Positions 26,788 to 35,844 of a stretch of 64,000 nt of DNA are shown here, piece after piece. Below the pieces are notes generated by a model that made no database searches, was not told where the DNA came from, and saw only the letters and a list, made by a program, of their open reading frames with translations. How positions within the stretch are numbered: position 1 is the first letter of the stretch; every line of letters begins with the position of its first letter. The DNA comes from Nocardioides jiangxiensis. Its GTDB lineage: Bacteria; Actinomycetota; Actinomycetes; Propionibacteriales; Nocardioidaceae. The translations under genes and the position numbers were made by a program. The DNA lies in contig NZ_JAUQTA010000002.1 in NCBI RefSeq assembly GCF_030580915.1, positions 62,001 to 126,000 of the forward strand, given 5' to 3'.

Positions 26788-27027
26788 GTCGAGACGGGGC
26801 CCGTGCCCGGCACGGGCCCCGTCTCGACGTGGCACGGGCCCCGTCTCGGCGTGGCACGGGCCCCGTCTCGGCGTGGCACGGGCCCCGTCTCGGCGTGGCA
26901 CGGGCCCCGTCTCGGCGTGGCACGGGCCCCGTCTCGGCGTGGCACGGGCCCCGTCTCGGCGTGGCACGGGCCCCGTCTCGGCGTGGCACGGGCCCCGTCT
27001 CGACGTGGCACGGGCCCCGTCTCGGCG
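26788..27027. repeat. Palindromic repeat family, locus C: expanded 22-bp tandem array
   Basis: One forward copy CGAGACGGGGCCCGTGCC (26790-26807) is followed by ten inverted copies of GGCACGGGCCCCGTCTCG starting at 26809, 26831, 26853, 26875, 26897, 26919, 26941, 26963, 26985 and 27007, exactly 22 bases apart. The forward copy and the first inverted copy make a perfect 20-bp palindrome with one central base (26788-26828). Linkers read GCGT except after the first and ninth inverted copies, which read ACGT. The array fills the convergent gap with pepN. No frame contains a stop in it, which creates long meaningless open frames. Confidence 0.95.
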
Positions 27028-27029
27028 GG

Positions 27030-29588
27030 TCAGCGTGCGTCGCGCTCCTGGGCGGCGAGAGCGCGCGCCAGGTCGGCGCGGCCCTCCCTGACGTAGCGCA
27101 CGGCAGCCGGGTTGACGCCGTCGGACTTCTCCAGCCACGCGTCGACCTTGGCCAGCGTCTCGGCGGTCGGGTTCGCGCGCGGGAAGCAGAGCTCCAGCGC
27201 GAGCCGGGCCAGCCACACCGTGCGGGTCTCGAGGATCGTGCCGGCGACCTCGAGGTAGCGGTCGACGTACGGCGCGAGCAGCTCGGCCTGGCCCGCGACC
27301 TGGAAGTTGGCGCACGTGCGGCGAGCGGTCTCGTTCGGGGTGTCGTCGGCGACGACACCGATCTGCCACGCCCGCTCCTTGGCCTCGGCCGTCGGGATCG
27401 CGGCGCGGGCACCCGACGCGGCCTCCTGGCCGGTGATCGTGGTGTCGCGCGCGAGCTCGGCGTCGATCTCGGCGTCACCGATGCGCCCGGCGGAGGCGAG
27501 CGAGGCGACGAGCGCCCAGCGCAGGTCCTGCGAGACGTCGAGGCCCTCGACGGTGTGGTCGCCGGCCAGCAGCGAGGCGATCCAGTCCAGCGCATAGTCG
27601 GTGTTGGGCGACGCGGCGAACGCCCGCACCAGCGCGAGCTGGTGGTCGCTGCCGGGCTCGGCCTTGCTGATCAGCCCACGCAGGCCGTTGGACCAGATCT
27701 CCTTCAGCGAGTCCCGGTTCACCCCGGGCGCGGAGAACAGGTCGACCGACGACTTCGCGTAGCCGAGCAGCGCGCCCACGGCGGTCAGGTCCGACTCGGT
27801 GCCGACGCCCTGGAGCACGAGCGCCACGAAGTCGGTCGCCCGCATCTCGGCGTCGCGGGTCATGTCCCACGCGGCACCCCAGCAGAGTGCCCGGGCGAGG
27901 GAGTCGTCGAGCTTGTCGATGTGCTCGACCAGCGTGGCGAGGGAGCGCTCGTCGAGGCGGATCTTGGCGTAGGTCAGGTCGTCGTCGTTGAGCAGCACGA
28001 GGTCGGGCTGCTGCTGCCCGACCAGCTCGGCGACCGGCGTCGAGGCACCCGCGATGTCGGTCTCCACCTGCGAACGACGGACCAGCCGGCCCTCGACCAG
28101 GTCGTAGAGGCCGACCCGGATCCGGTGACGACGCAGCGTCGGGTAGTCGGCGGCCGCCGTCTGCGTCACGGCGAACGAGGTGAACGCGCCGTCCTCGCCC
28201 ACCTCGAAGGCTGCCGAGAGCGTGTTGACGCCGGAGGTCTGCAGCCACTCCTCAGCCCAGCCGGAGAGCTCGCGGCCCGAGGCGTCCTCGAGGGCGCCGA
28301 GCAGGTCGGTGAACTCGGAGTTGGAGAAGGCGTGCTTCTGGAAGTACGCGCGCAGGCCGGCCAGGAACGGCTCCTCACCGACCCAGTGCACCAGCTGCTT
28401 CAGCGTCGAGGCGCCCTTGGCGTAGGTGATGCCGTCGAAGTTCTGCTCGACGGCCTCGAGGTCGTGGTTGTCGGCCGCGATCGGGTGGGTCGAGGGCAGC
28501 TGGTCCTGGCGGTAGGCCCAGTTCTTCCGCGCGTTGGTGAAGCCCGTCCACGCGTCGGCGTACTTCTCGGTCGCCTTGGCGGCGGCGTGGTGCGAGGCCC
28601 ACTCGGCGAAGGACTCGTTGAGCCAGAGGTCGTCCCACCACTTCATGGTCACGAGGTCGCCGAACCACATGTGCGCCATCTCGTGGAGGATCGTGTTGGC
28701 GCGCTGCTCGTAGAACGCCTTGGTCTGGCGCGAGCGCGGGAGGTACTCGTCGCGGAAGGTCACGCACCCGGCGTTCTCCATCGCGCCCATGTTGTACTCC
28801 GGCACGAAGAGCTGGTCGTACTTGCCGAACGGGTAGGCGAACGCGAAGGCCTCCTCGAAGAAGCCGAAGCCCTGCTTGGTGATCTCGAGGATCTCGTCGC
28901 TGTCGAGGTGCTCCACCAGCGACTGGCGGCAGAAGACGCCGAGCGGGATCTCGCCGTGCTCGCCCGTGTAGACGTCGCGGACCTCGTGGTACTCGCCCGC
29001 GACCAGCGCGGTGATGTACGTCGACATGCGCACCGTCTCCGCGAACTCCCAGCGTGCGACGCCCTCCGACACGGGGACGGGCGACGGTGTGGGGGAGTTG
29101 GAGGTGACCGACCAGTGGGCCGGCGCGGTGACGTGGAAGGTGAAGACCGACTTCAGGTCGGGCTGCTCGAAGGTGCAGTAGACGCGGCGCGCGTCCGGCA
29201 CCTCGAACTGCGTGTAGAGGTAGACGCGGCCGTCGGCCGGGTCGACGAAGCGGTGCAGGCCCTCGCCGGAGCGGCTGTAGGCGAGGTCGGCCTTGACCAC
29301 GAGGGTGTTGTCGGCGGCGAGGTCGGTGAGCGCGATGCGGGAGTCCGCATAGGCCACCGCGGGGTCGATCGCGGTTCCGTTGAGCGTGATCTCGTGGATC
29401 GTGCTCGCGCCGACGAGGTCGGCGAACGTGGCGGCACCAGGCTCCGAGCACGAGAAGCGGATGGTCGTCGTGCTGGCGAAGGTGGTCTCGGACTCGCCAC
29501 TCAGGTCGAGCTGGACGAGATAGGACGCGACGTCGAGGAGCGCAGCGCGGGTGGCCGCCTCCTCGCGGGTGAGGTTGGTTCCGGGCAT
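27030..29588 (-). CDS. pepN: Aminopeptidase N (M1 family)
   Basis: 852 residues. Zinc metallopeptidase that removes N-terminal residues from peptides in the cytosol. GAMEN substrate motif at 268-272, zinc site H302-E-M-A-H306 with third ligand Glu325 (LWLNESFAEW), preceded by the N-terminal beta domain and followed by the ERAP1-like helical C-terminal domain (about 520-852). Actinobacterial PepN start MPGTNLTREEAATRA is typical. The stop codon lies 3 bases from repeat locus C. Confidence 0.97.
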   Translation of the reverse strand: MPGTNLTREEAATRAALLDVASYLVQLDLSGESETTFASTTTIRFSCSEPGAATFADLVGASTIHEITLNGTAIDPAVAYADSRIALTDLAADNTLVVKADLAYSRSGEGLHRFVDPADGRVYLYTQFEVPDARRVYCTFEQPDLKSVFTFHVTAPAHWSVTSNSPTPSPVPVSEGVARWEFAETVRMSTYITALVAGEYHEVRDVYTGEHGEIPLGVFCRQSLVEHLDSDEILEITKQGFGFFEEAFAFAYPFGKYDQLFVPEYNMGAMENAGCVTFRDEYLPRSRQTKAFYEQRANTILHEMAHMWFGDLVTMKWWDDLWLNESFAEWASHHAAAKATEKYADAWTGFTNARKNWAYRQDQLPSTHPIAADNHDLEAVEQNFDGITYAKGASTLKQLVHWVGEEPFLAGLRAYFQKHAFSNSEFTDLLGALEDASGRELSGWAEEWLQTSGVNTLSAAFEVGEDGAFTSFAVTQTAAADYPTLRRHRIRVGLYDLVEGRLVRRSQVETDIAGASTPVAELVGQQQPDLVLLNDDDLTYAKIRLDERSLATLVEHIDKLDDSLARALCWGAAWDMTRDAEMRATDFVALVLQGVGTESDLTAVGALLGYAKSSVDLFSAPGVNRDSLKEIWSNGLRGLISKAEPGSDHQLALVRAFAASPNTDYALDWIASLLAGDHTVEGLDVSQDLRWALVASLASAGRIGDAEIDAELARDTTITGQEAASGARAAIPTAEAKERAWQIGVVADDTPNETARRTCANFQVAGQAELLAPYVDRYLEVAGTILETRTVWLARLALELCFPRANPTAETLAKVDAWLEKSDGVNPAAVRYVREGRADLARALAAQERDAR

Positions 29589-29655
29589 GCCTGCCATCCA
29601 ACCACCACGCCCCGGCAGGAGGCTGCCGGGGCGTGGGGTCGATATGGAAGCGTGA

Positions 29656-31074
29656 TCAGGCGTGGGCTGCTGCCTGCGGACGGGCCAGCACCTCCGGCTG
29701 GAGCAGCGCTGCCAGCCGGTCGGCATCGAGGAGGCCGTGCTCGAGGACCAGCTCGGCGACGCCTCGGCCGGAGGTGAGCGCCTCGCGCGCGATCGCCGTC
29801 GCGGCCTCGTAGCCGATCGTGGGGTTGAGCGCGGTGACCAGGCCGATCGAGTGCTCCACGTAGGCGCGGGTGACCTCGGCGTTGACGGTGATGCCGTCGA
29901 CGCAGCGCGCAGCCAGCACGAGGCAGGCGCTCTCGAGGTGGCTGATGCTCGCCGCGAGCGACTTCCAGATCAGCGGCTCGAACGCGTTGAGCTGCAGCTG
30001 TCCGGCCTCGGCGGCCATGGTGACGGCCACGTCGTTGCCGATCACCTCGAAGGCGACCTGGTTGACGACCTCGGGGATCACCGGGTTCACCTTGCCCGGC
30101 ATGATCGAGGAGCCCGCCTGCACGGGCGGCAGGTTGATCTCGTTGAAGCCGGCCCGCGGGCCCGAGGAGAGCAGGCGCAGGTCGTTGCAGGTCTTCGACA
30201 GCTTGACCGCCACCCGCTTGAGGACGCCGGAGAGGTGCACGAAGGCACCGCAGTCCTGTGTCGCCTCGATGAGGTCGGCGGCGGTGACCAGCGGGAGCCC
30301 GGTGATCTCGCGCAGGTGGCGGCAGGCGGCCTCGGCGTACCCGGCCGGGGCGTTGAGGCCCGTACCGATCGCCGTGGCGCCGAGGTTGATCTCGTGGAGC
30401 AGCGCCGCGGACTCCTCCAGGCGGGCGCGGTCCTCGCCGAGCATGACGGCGTACGTCCGGAACTCCTGGCCCACGGTCATCGGCACCGCGTCCTGGAGCT
30501 GCGTGCGCCCCATCTTGAGCACGTCGGCGAACTCGTCGGCCTTGCGGGCGAAGGACTCCTCGAGCACGCGCATCGCGTCGGCCAGGCCGCGCAGCGACAC
30601 GATCGTCGCCACGTTGACCGCCGTGGGATAGGCGTCGTTGGTCGACTGGCTGAGGTTGACGTGCTCGTTGGGGTGCAGCCGCGCGTAGTCGCCGCGGGCG
30701 TGGCCGAGGTGCTCCAGTGCGCGGTTGGCGATGACCTCGTTGGCGTTCATGTTGGTCGAGGTGCCCGCCCCGCCCTGGATCGCGTCCACGACGAACTGGT
30801 CGTGGAGCGCGCCACCGCGGATCTCGCGGCAGGCGGTGACGATCGCCTTGGTCAGGTCGGTCGGCAGCAGCCCGAGCTCGTGGTTGGCGAGGGCGGCCGC
30901 CTCCTTCACCGCGGCCAGGGCCGTGACCAGGTGCGGGTAGGCACTGATCGTGGCGCCGGTGATCGGGAAGTTCTCCCGGGCGCGTGCGGTGTGCACGCCC
31001 CAGTAGGCGTCGGCGGGGACGGGCTTGTCGCCGAGCAGGTCGTGCTCGATGCGGACGGTTCCGGTGGTGGGCAT
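29656..31074 (-). CDS. aspA: Aspartate ammonia-lyase
   Basis: 472 residues. Converts L-aspartate to fumarate and ammonia. Fumarase/aspartase superfamily regions: GAGTSTNMNANEVIANRALE, HPNEHVNLSQSTNDAYPTA, and the catalytic flexible loop GSSIMPGKVNPVIPE with the base Ser. The order TNMN.. and the length favour AspA over fumarase C. Last gene of the gntR-permease-asparaginase-aspA operon, 53 bases after asparaginase, with GAGGAA before ATG 31074. Confidence 0.92.
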   Translation of the reverse strand: MPTTGTVRIEHDLLGDKPVPADAYWGVHTARARENFPITGATISAYPHLVTALAAVKEAAALANHELGLLPTDLTKAIVTACREIRGGALHDQFVVDAIQGGAGTSTNMNANEVIANRALEHLGHARGDYARLHPNEHVNLSQSTNDAYPTAVNVATIVSLRGLADAMRVLEESFARKADEFADVLKMGRTQLQDAVPMTVGQEFRTYAVMLGEDRARLEESAALLHEINLGATAIGTGLNAPAGYAEAACRHLREITGLPLVTAADLIEATQDCGAFVHLSGVLKRVAVKLSKTCNDLRLLSSGPRAGFNEINLPPVQAGSSIMPGKVNPVIPEVVNQVAFEVIGNDVAVTMAAEAGQLQLNAFEPLIWKSLAASISHLESACLVLAARCVDGITVNAEVTRAYVEHSIGLVTALNPTIGYEAATAIAREALTSGRGVAELVLEHGLLDADRLAALLQPEVLARPQAAAHA

Positions 31075-31127
31075 GGTTCCTCGGGGTTCGGTCGCGGGTC
31101 TCGCGACGGGGTGGTGGTGGGGAGGGG

Positions 31128-32126
31128 TCAGGCGAGGGAAGCGGCGAGCGCGAGCCCGTCGCGGCCGTTCGTCGGCCAGGCGGCCGTCGGCAGGTGGGGC
31201 CGGAGGGCGTCGACGTCGACACCGGCGCGGCGCAGGACCGCGAGGGTCGCGGGAAGGCGGGCCCGGTCGCCGCCGTCGGCGATCTTGACCGCGACCGCGG
31301 TGCCGTCGGGAAGGGCCGCGACCTGGACGGCCTCGAAGCCGTCCTTGGCGACCAGCCCGGGCACCGCCCGCATCAGCGCGGTGGTGTCCCGGCGGCTGCC
31401 GGCGACCAGCTCCGGGTGGCTCCGGTACGCGGCGGCCACGGCCTGCTCCGGGGTGCCCGGTGGCGCGCTGGCGATGTGGCCGACGGCGCGAGCCAGGCCG
31501 CGCAGCGACACCGCGAAGAGCGGCGCGCCGCACCCGTCGACCGCCACGTGCGCCGGCGGCTGGCCGGTCAGTGCCGTGACGGTCTCCGCGACGGCCAGCT
31601 GGAGAGGGTGCTGCGGGGAGAGGTACTCCTCGCGGGCCCAGCCGTTGAGCACGCAGGTCCGCAGCATCGCGGCATGCTTGCCCGAGCAGTTGTGGGCCAG
31701 CTTGCGCGGGCCCCGCCCGGAGGCGATCCACGCGGTCCGCTCGGCGGCGTCGTACGGGAGGTCGGCCGGGTTGCCGAGGTCGTCCTCGGCGAGGCCGACC
31801 GAGGCGAGCACGGCGCGGGCGGTGTCGAGGTGGACCTGCTCGCCGGAGTGGCTGGCGCCCGCGAGCGCCAGCTGGTCCGCCGCCAGGTCGGCACCCAGGC
31901 GCACGAGGGTGGCCGCCTGCAGCGGCTTGGCCGCCGAGCGCGGGTAGAACGGTGCCTCGACGTCGCCCGCGGCGAAGACGACGTCGCCGGTCGGGGAGAG
32001 CACGACAGCGGAGCCGTGGTGCACCCCCTCGACCATGCCGTCACGACGGAGCTCCACCAGCGGGACGTGGGCCGGGCTGCCCGCCGGGACGGCGGGGTGT
32101 CGAAGCTGGTCGACCGTGCTCGTCAT
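31128..32126 (-). CDS. L-asparaginase (AnsA/asparaginase II-like, COG4448 type)
   Basis: 332 residues. Thermolabile-type asparaginase seen in actinobacteria and rhizobia: VELRRDGMVEGVHHGSAVVLSPTG, FYPRSAAKPLQA, LAGASHSGE, NCSGKHAAML (the conserved Cys/Lys-containing motif) and VDGCGAPLFAVSL. It releases ammonia from asparagine. It is structurally unrelated to the E. coli AnsB family. Start ATG 32126 overlaps the permease stop by one base; aspA follows and takes its product. Confidence 0.9.
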   Translation of the reverse strand: MTSTVDQLRHPAVPAGSPAHVPLVELRRDGMVEGVHHGSAVVLSPTGDVVFAAGDVEAPFYPRSAAKPLQAATLVRLGADLAADQLALAGASHSGEQVHLDTARAVLASVGLAEDDLGNPADLPYDAAERTAWIASGRGPRKLAHNCSGKHAAMLRTCVLNGWAREEYLSPQHPLQLAVAETVTALTGQPPAHVAVDGCGAPLFAVSLRGLARAVGHIASAPPGTPEQAVAAAYRSHPELVAGSRRDTTALMRAVPGLVAKDGFEAVQVAALPDGTAVAVKIADGGDRARLPATLAVLRRAGVDVDALRPHLPTAAWPTNGRDGLALAASLA

Positions 32127-33559
32127 CAGGCGATCTCGTCGATGATGCTGGAGTCGACACGACGGCGGACGGCGTACCAGCCGGCGACGAGGGCGGCAAC
32201 CAGGACCGGCACGATCAGCAGGGTCGTCCGGCCGACGTCGTCCCCGGCCATCAGCACGGCGACGGTGACCAGGAAGAGCAGCGTCGCGATCTCGGTGAAC
32301 GGCGAGAACGGCAGGCGGAACGACGGCCGCTCGACCTCGCCGCGCCGGGCAGCACGGACGAAGAGCAGGTGGCAGATCACGATGATGCCCCACGTCGCGA
32401 GGATGCCGATCGAGGCCAGGTTGAGGACGATCTCGAAGGCCTGGTCGGGCACGATGAAGTTGAGGAAGACGCCGGCGACGCAGACGCTCGCGGTGAGCAG
32501 GATGCCGCCGTACGGCACGTGGCTGCGGTTCATCCGGCTGGCGAAACGCGGGGCGGAGCCGGCCGCGGAGAGCGAGTGCAGGATGCGGCCGGTGGAGTAG
32601 AGGCCGGAGTTGAGGCTGGACAGCGCAGCCGTGAGCACGACGAGGTTCATCACGTCGCCGGCAGCCGGGACGCCGATGTTCGACAGGACCGTCACGAACG
32701 GGCTCTCGCCGGCCTTGTACGCCGACCACGGCAGCAGCATCGTCAGCAGGATCACCGAGCCGACGTAGAAGATGCCGATGCGCCACATGATCGAGTTGAT
32801 CGCCTTGGGCAGGACCTCGTGCGGGTTCTCCGCCTCGCCCGCGGCGACGCCGACCAGCTCGACCGAGGCGTAGGCGAAGACGACGCCCTGCATGAGCACG
32901 ACCATCGGCAGCACGCCGTTGGGGAAGATGCCGCCGTCGCTGGTCAGCAGGTGCGGGCCGGCGTGGGTGTCGCCCACCTGGTGCCCGGTCACGATCAGGA
33001 AGATCGCGATGCCCATGAAGGTGATCAGGGTGGCCACCTTGATCAGCGCGAACCAGAACTCCATCTCGCCGAAGACCCGCACCGAGAGCAGGTTGAGCGC
33101 CAGCACGACCGCGAGCGCGCCCAGAGCGAGCACCCACTGGGGGACGGGGCTGAAGAACGACCAGTAGTGGGCGTAGAGCGCGATCGCGGTGATGTCCGCG
33201 ATGCCGGTCGTCGACCAGTTGAGGAAGTACATCCAGCCGCTCGTGTAGGCACCCTTCTCGCCCATGAACTCACGCGCGTAGGAGACGAAGGCGCCCGAGG
33301 ACGGTCGGTAGAGGACGAGCTCGCCGAGCGCACGGACGACGAAGAACGCGAAGAGGCCGCACACGGCGTACGCGATGGCCAGCGACGGGCCCGCCTGCGC
33401 GAGCCGGCCGCCGGCGCCGAGGAAGAGCCCCGTGCCGATCGCGCCGCCGATGGCGATCATCCGGATGTGGCGGGCCTTGAGCGCCTTCTCGTAGCCCTCG
33501 TCGCTGTGGTCGACGGCGTGGTGAGGGTGCGGAGCCGGGCGGAGGGTCTGCTCGGTCAT
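32126..33559 (-). CDS. Amino-acid permease of the APC family, probably asparagine
   Basis: 477 residues, twelve predicted membrane helices. The signature KARHIRMIAIGGAIGTGLFLGAGGRLAQAGPSLAIAYAVCG is that of the AAT family (AnsP, GabP, LysP type); VFAYASVELVGVAAGEAENP marks helix 6. Position between a GntR regulator and asparaginase strongly suggests asparagine uptake. Both ends overlap neighbouring genes, so the four genes form one operon. Confidence 0.9.
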   Translation of the reverse strand: MTEQTLRPAPHPHHAVDHSDEGYEKALKARHIRMIAIGGAIGTGLFLGAGGRLAQAGPSLAIAYAVCGLFAFFVVRALGELVLYRPSSGAFVSYAREFMGEKGAYTSGWMYFLNWSTTGIADITAIALYAHYWSFFSPVPQWVLALGALAVVLALNLLSVRVFGEMEFWFALIKVATLITFMGIAIFLIVTGHQVGDTHAGPHLLTSDGGIFPNGVLPMVVLMQGVVFAYASVELVGVAAGEAENPHEVLPKAINSIMWRIGIFYVGSVILLTMLLPWSAYKAGESPFVTVLSNIGVPAAGDVMNLVVLTAALSSLNSGLYSTGRILHSLSAAGSAPRFASRMNRSHVPYGGILLTASVCVAGVFLNFIVPDQAFEIVLNLASIGILATWGIIVICHLLFVRAARRGEVERPSFRLPFSPFTEIATLLFLVTVAVLMAGDDVGRTTLLIVPVLVAALVAGWYAVRRRVDSSIIDEIA

Positions 33560-34296
33560 GAGGGGTACTCCTGGGTGGGGGTGGGGGAGGAGGCGTGCGT
33601 GCGGCTCACGATGTGCTCGAGGGCCTGGTCGACGTGGTCGAGGTGGGCGCACATGGCGAGCTCGGCCTGGTCGGTGGAGCCGGAGGCGATGGCCTCCACG
33701 ATCCGGCGGTGCTCGACGTTGGAGGCTTCGCGGCGGTCGTCGAGCTGGTTGAGGAAGGCGGACTGCACCGCGAGCGCGTCGCGGATCTCCTCGATGACCT
33801 TCCCGAAGACCGGGTTGCCCGATGCGCGGGCGACGGTGATGTGGAACAGCGAGTCCAGCGACACCCAGAAGGCGTCGTCGGTCTCGGCGTCCATCCGGTC
33901 GAGGAGGTCGGTGAGGGTGGCCATGTCGTCGGCGGTGTGCCGGGTCGCGGCATAGCCCGCGGCCGGGACCTCGACGTGGCGGCGGACCTCGAGGAGGTCG
34001 CGCGCCGAGTAGCTGCCGAACGTCGGGCTGTCCGCGGCCTGCGCCGACACGACGTACGTGCCCTTGCCGGTGCGGGACTGGGTGAGGCCCAGCGCCTGGA
34101 GCCCACGCAGCGCCTCGCGGACCACGGAGCGGCTGACGCCGAAGTCCTGGCTGAGGGTGGACTCGGAGGGGAGGCGGTCGCCGACGGCCCACGTGCCGTC
34201 CTCGATGCCCGAGCGGAGCTCGGCGAGAAGGGCCTCCATCGCGCTGATGCGACGGAGAGGCTGCGGTCCGGCTGTCTGCCTGTCTGACAGGTTCAT
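33556..34296 (-). CDS. GntR family regulator, FadR subfamily
   Basis: 246 residues. N-terminal winged helix (about 20-90: RLPSESTLSQDFGVSRSVVREALRGLQALGLTQSRTGKGTYV) and an all-helical FCD ligand domain (about 100-230: DLLEVRRHVEVPAAGYAATRHT, FHITVARASGNP), which typically binds a carboxylic acid via a metal ion. As first gene of the asparagine operon it is the likely repressor, released by aspartate or a relative. A palindrome CCTGTCTGACAGG overlaps its own first codons (34279-34291), so ATG 34239 (Met20) should be considered as an alternative start. Confidence 0.9.
   Translation of the reverse strand: MNLSDRQTAGPQPLRRISAMEALLAELRSGIEDGTWAVGDRLPSESTLSQDFGVSRSVVREALRGLQALGLTQSRTGKGTYVVSAQAADSPTFGSYSARDLLEVRRHVEVPAAGYAATRHTADDMATLTDLLDRMDAETDDAFWVSLDSLFHITVARASGNPVFGKVIEEIRDALAVQSAFLNQLDDRREASNVEHRRIVEAIASGSTDQAELAMCAHLDHVDQALEHIVSRTHASSPTPTQEYPS
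34279..34291. promoter_or_regulatory. Candidate FadR-type operator of the asparagine operon
   Basis: CCTGT-CTG-ACAGG, a perfect 5-bp inverted repeat, closely resembles the TNGTCNGACNA operator family of FadR-subfamily GntR regulators. It overlaps codons 2-6 of gntR if ATG 34296 is the start. Autoregulation is inferred. Confidence 0.55.
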
Positions 34297-34336
34297 GTGA
34301 AGCAGCCTCGGTGGTGCAGGTCACATCTGTCAAGGG

Positions 34337-34349
34337 ATCCGGACCGGAT
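34337..34349. promoter_or_regulatory. Palindrome in the gntR/chrA divergent promoter region
   Basis: ATCCGG-A-CCGGAT is a perfect 6-bp inverted repeat about 60 bases upstream of chrA and 40 bases upstream of gntR. It may be an operator for either gene; no regulator can be named. Confidence 0.35.
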
Positions 34350-34409
34350 TCGTCTCGGCGGCTCGGGTGGCGCGCGCCAAATACCTGCGGACTAGGCGAC
34401 AATCAGGCC

Positions 34410-35756
34410 ATGCCTGCCGTGCACGTCGTGCCGCTCAAGGAGGCGACGAAGGCCTGGGCCCTCGTCGCCCTCCAGACCTTCGGTGGCCCTGCGGGCCAGA
34501 TCGCTGTCATGCAGCGCACGCTCGTCGACGAGCGGCGCTGGCTGGGGGAGCGCCGCTTCCTCCACGCGCTCTCCTACTGCATGCTGCTGCCCGGCCCCGA
34601 GGCGCAGCAGCTGGCCATCTACACCGGGTGGCTCCTCAACGGCTGGATCGGCGGCCTGATCGCCGGGGTCCTCTTCGTCCTCCCCGGCGTCGTCGCCCTG
34701 CTCGGCCTCTCCTGGCTGTACGCCGCCCATGGCGACACCACGCTCGTCGCCGGGGTCTTCGCGGGGCTCGCGCCGGCGGTGCTCGCGATCGTGCTGCAGG
34801 CCGTGCTCCGGGTGGGCGGGCGGGCGCTGACGACGCGCGTCCTCGTGGGCCTCTCAGTGGCCGCCTTCGTGGCGCTCGCGCTCTTCGGGGTCCCGTTCCC
34901 GCTGGTCGTCCTCGGCGCCGGTGTTCTCGGCTGGCTCGTGCACCGGCAGCGCCCGGACCTCGTGGTCGGCGGCGAGCACAAGGCGTCCGGTGCCGACGGT
35001 CCCGCGCCGCTGATCCCGGACGACGCACTCCACCACGCCGTGCCCTCGTGGCGTCGCAACCTCGCGATCGTCCTCGGTGGTGCCCTCGTCTGGGCAGTGC
35101 CCGTCGCGCTCGCCGCGGCGGTCTTCGGACGGCACTCGATCTACGTCGACGAGGGGCTCTTCTTCGGCGGCACCGCGCTGGTCACCTTCGGCGGGGCGTA
35201 CGCCGTCCTCGCCTTCGTCGCGCAGAAGGCCGTCGAGTCCTACGGCTGGCTCTCGGGCGCTGACATGGTCAAGGGCCTCGCCCTGGCCGAGACGACGCCC
35301 GGTCCACTGATCATGGTCGTGCAGTTCGTCGCGTTCCTCGGCGCATGGCACGCGCCGGGCGACCTCGCGCCGTGGCAGGCGGCGCTCATCGCCTCCCTGT
35401 TGACGACCTGGGTGACCTTCGTGCCCTGCTTCGTCTTCATCTTCCTCGGCGCCCCGTACGTCGAGCGGCTCCGCGGCAACGCGGCGCTCTCCGCCGCCCT
35501 CACCGGCATCACCGCCGCGGTCGTGGGCGTCATCGCCAACCTCGCCCTCTACTTCTCCGTCCACACGCTCTTCGAGCGGACCCGGACGGTCACCGCCGGG
35601 CCCCTGCACGTGCTCGTGCCGACCTGGTCGTCGTTCGCCTGGCAGCCTGCGGCGATCGCGGTGGTGGCGCTGCTGCTGGTCTTCCGCCTGCGGTGGTCGG
35701 TCCTGCGGACACTGGGGGTCTGCGCGGTGCTGGGGCTCCTGCTCCAGCTCGCCTGA
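34410..35756 (+). CDS. chrA: Chromate transporter, ChrA family
   Basis: 448 residues, long-chain ChrA type made of two homologous halves and about eleven membrane helices. Half 1 has the motif ALQTFGGPAGQIAVM, with MLLPGPEAQQLAIYTGWLLNG; half 2 has LVTFGGAYAVLAFVAQKAV and LAETTPGPLIMVVQFVAFLG. Such proteins extrude chromate in exchange for protons. Expressed divergently from gntR, from a TAGGCG box (34393-34398) giving a short leader. No chrB regulator is nearby, so chromate inducibility is uncertain. Confidence 0.92.
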   Translation: MPAVHVVPLKEATKAWALVALQTFGGPAGQIAVMQRTLVDERRWLGERRFLHALSYCMLLPGPEAQQLAIYTGWLLNGWIGGLIAGVLFVLPGVVALLGLSWLYAAHGDTTLVAGVFAGLAPAVLAIVLQAVLRVGGRALTTRVLVGLSVAAFVALALFGVPFPLVVLGAGVLGWLVHRQRPDLVVGGEHKASGADGPAPLIPDDALHHAVPSWRRNLAIVLGGALVWAVPVALAAAVFGRHSIYVDEGLFFGGTALVTFGGAYAVLAFVAQKAVESYGWLSGADMVKGLALAETTPGPLIMVVQFVAFLGAWHAPGDLAPWQAALIASLLTTWVTFVPCFVFIFLGAPYVERLRGNAALSAALTGITAAVVGVIANLALYFSVHTLFERTRTVTAGPLHVLVPTWSSFAWQPAAIAVVALLLVFRLRWSVLRTLGVCAVLGLLLQLA

Positions 35757-35844
35757 CCGTGCACTCGCGAGGGCGACAGCGCCACGCCCGGCACGGAGAA
35801 GTCGACTTTCGGCGCGCACGTCACGCACCATGGGGCAGGTGCGC

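Noticed and set aside
26788-27027. CRISPR array
   Set aside because: The units are contiguous 22-bp repeats with a 4-base linker and no unique spacers, no leader and no cas genes. It is a tandem repeat.
26608-29777. Long open reading frames through locus C and antisense to pepN
   Set aside because: The 22-bp unit has no stop codon in any frame and pepN's high G+C leaves its antisense frames open. The predicted proteins are low-complexity repeats with no family likeness.
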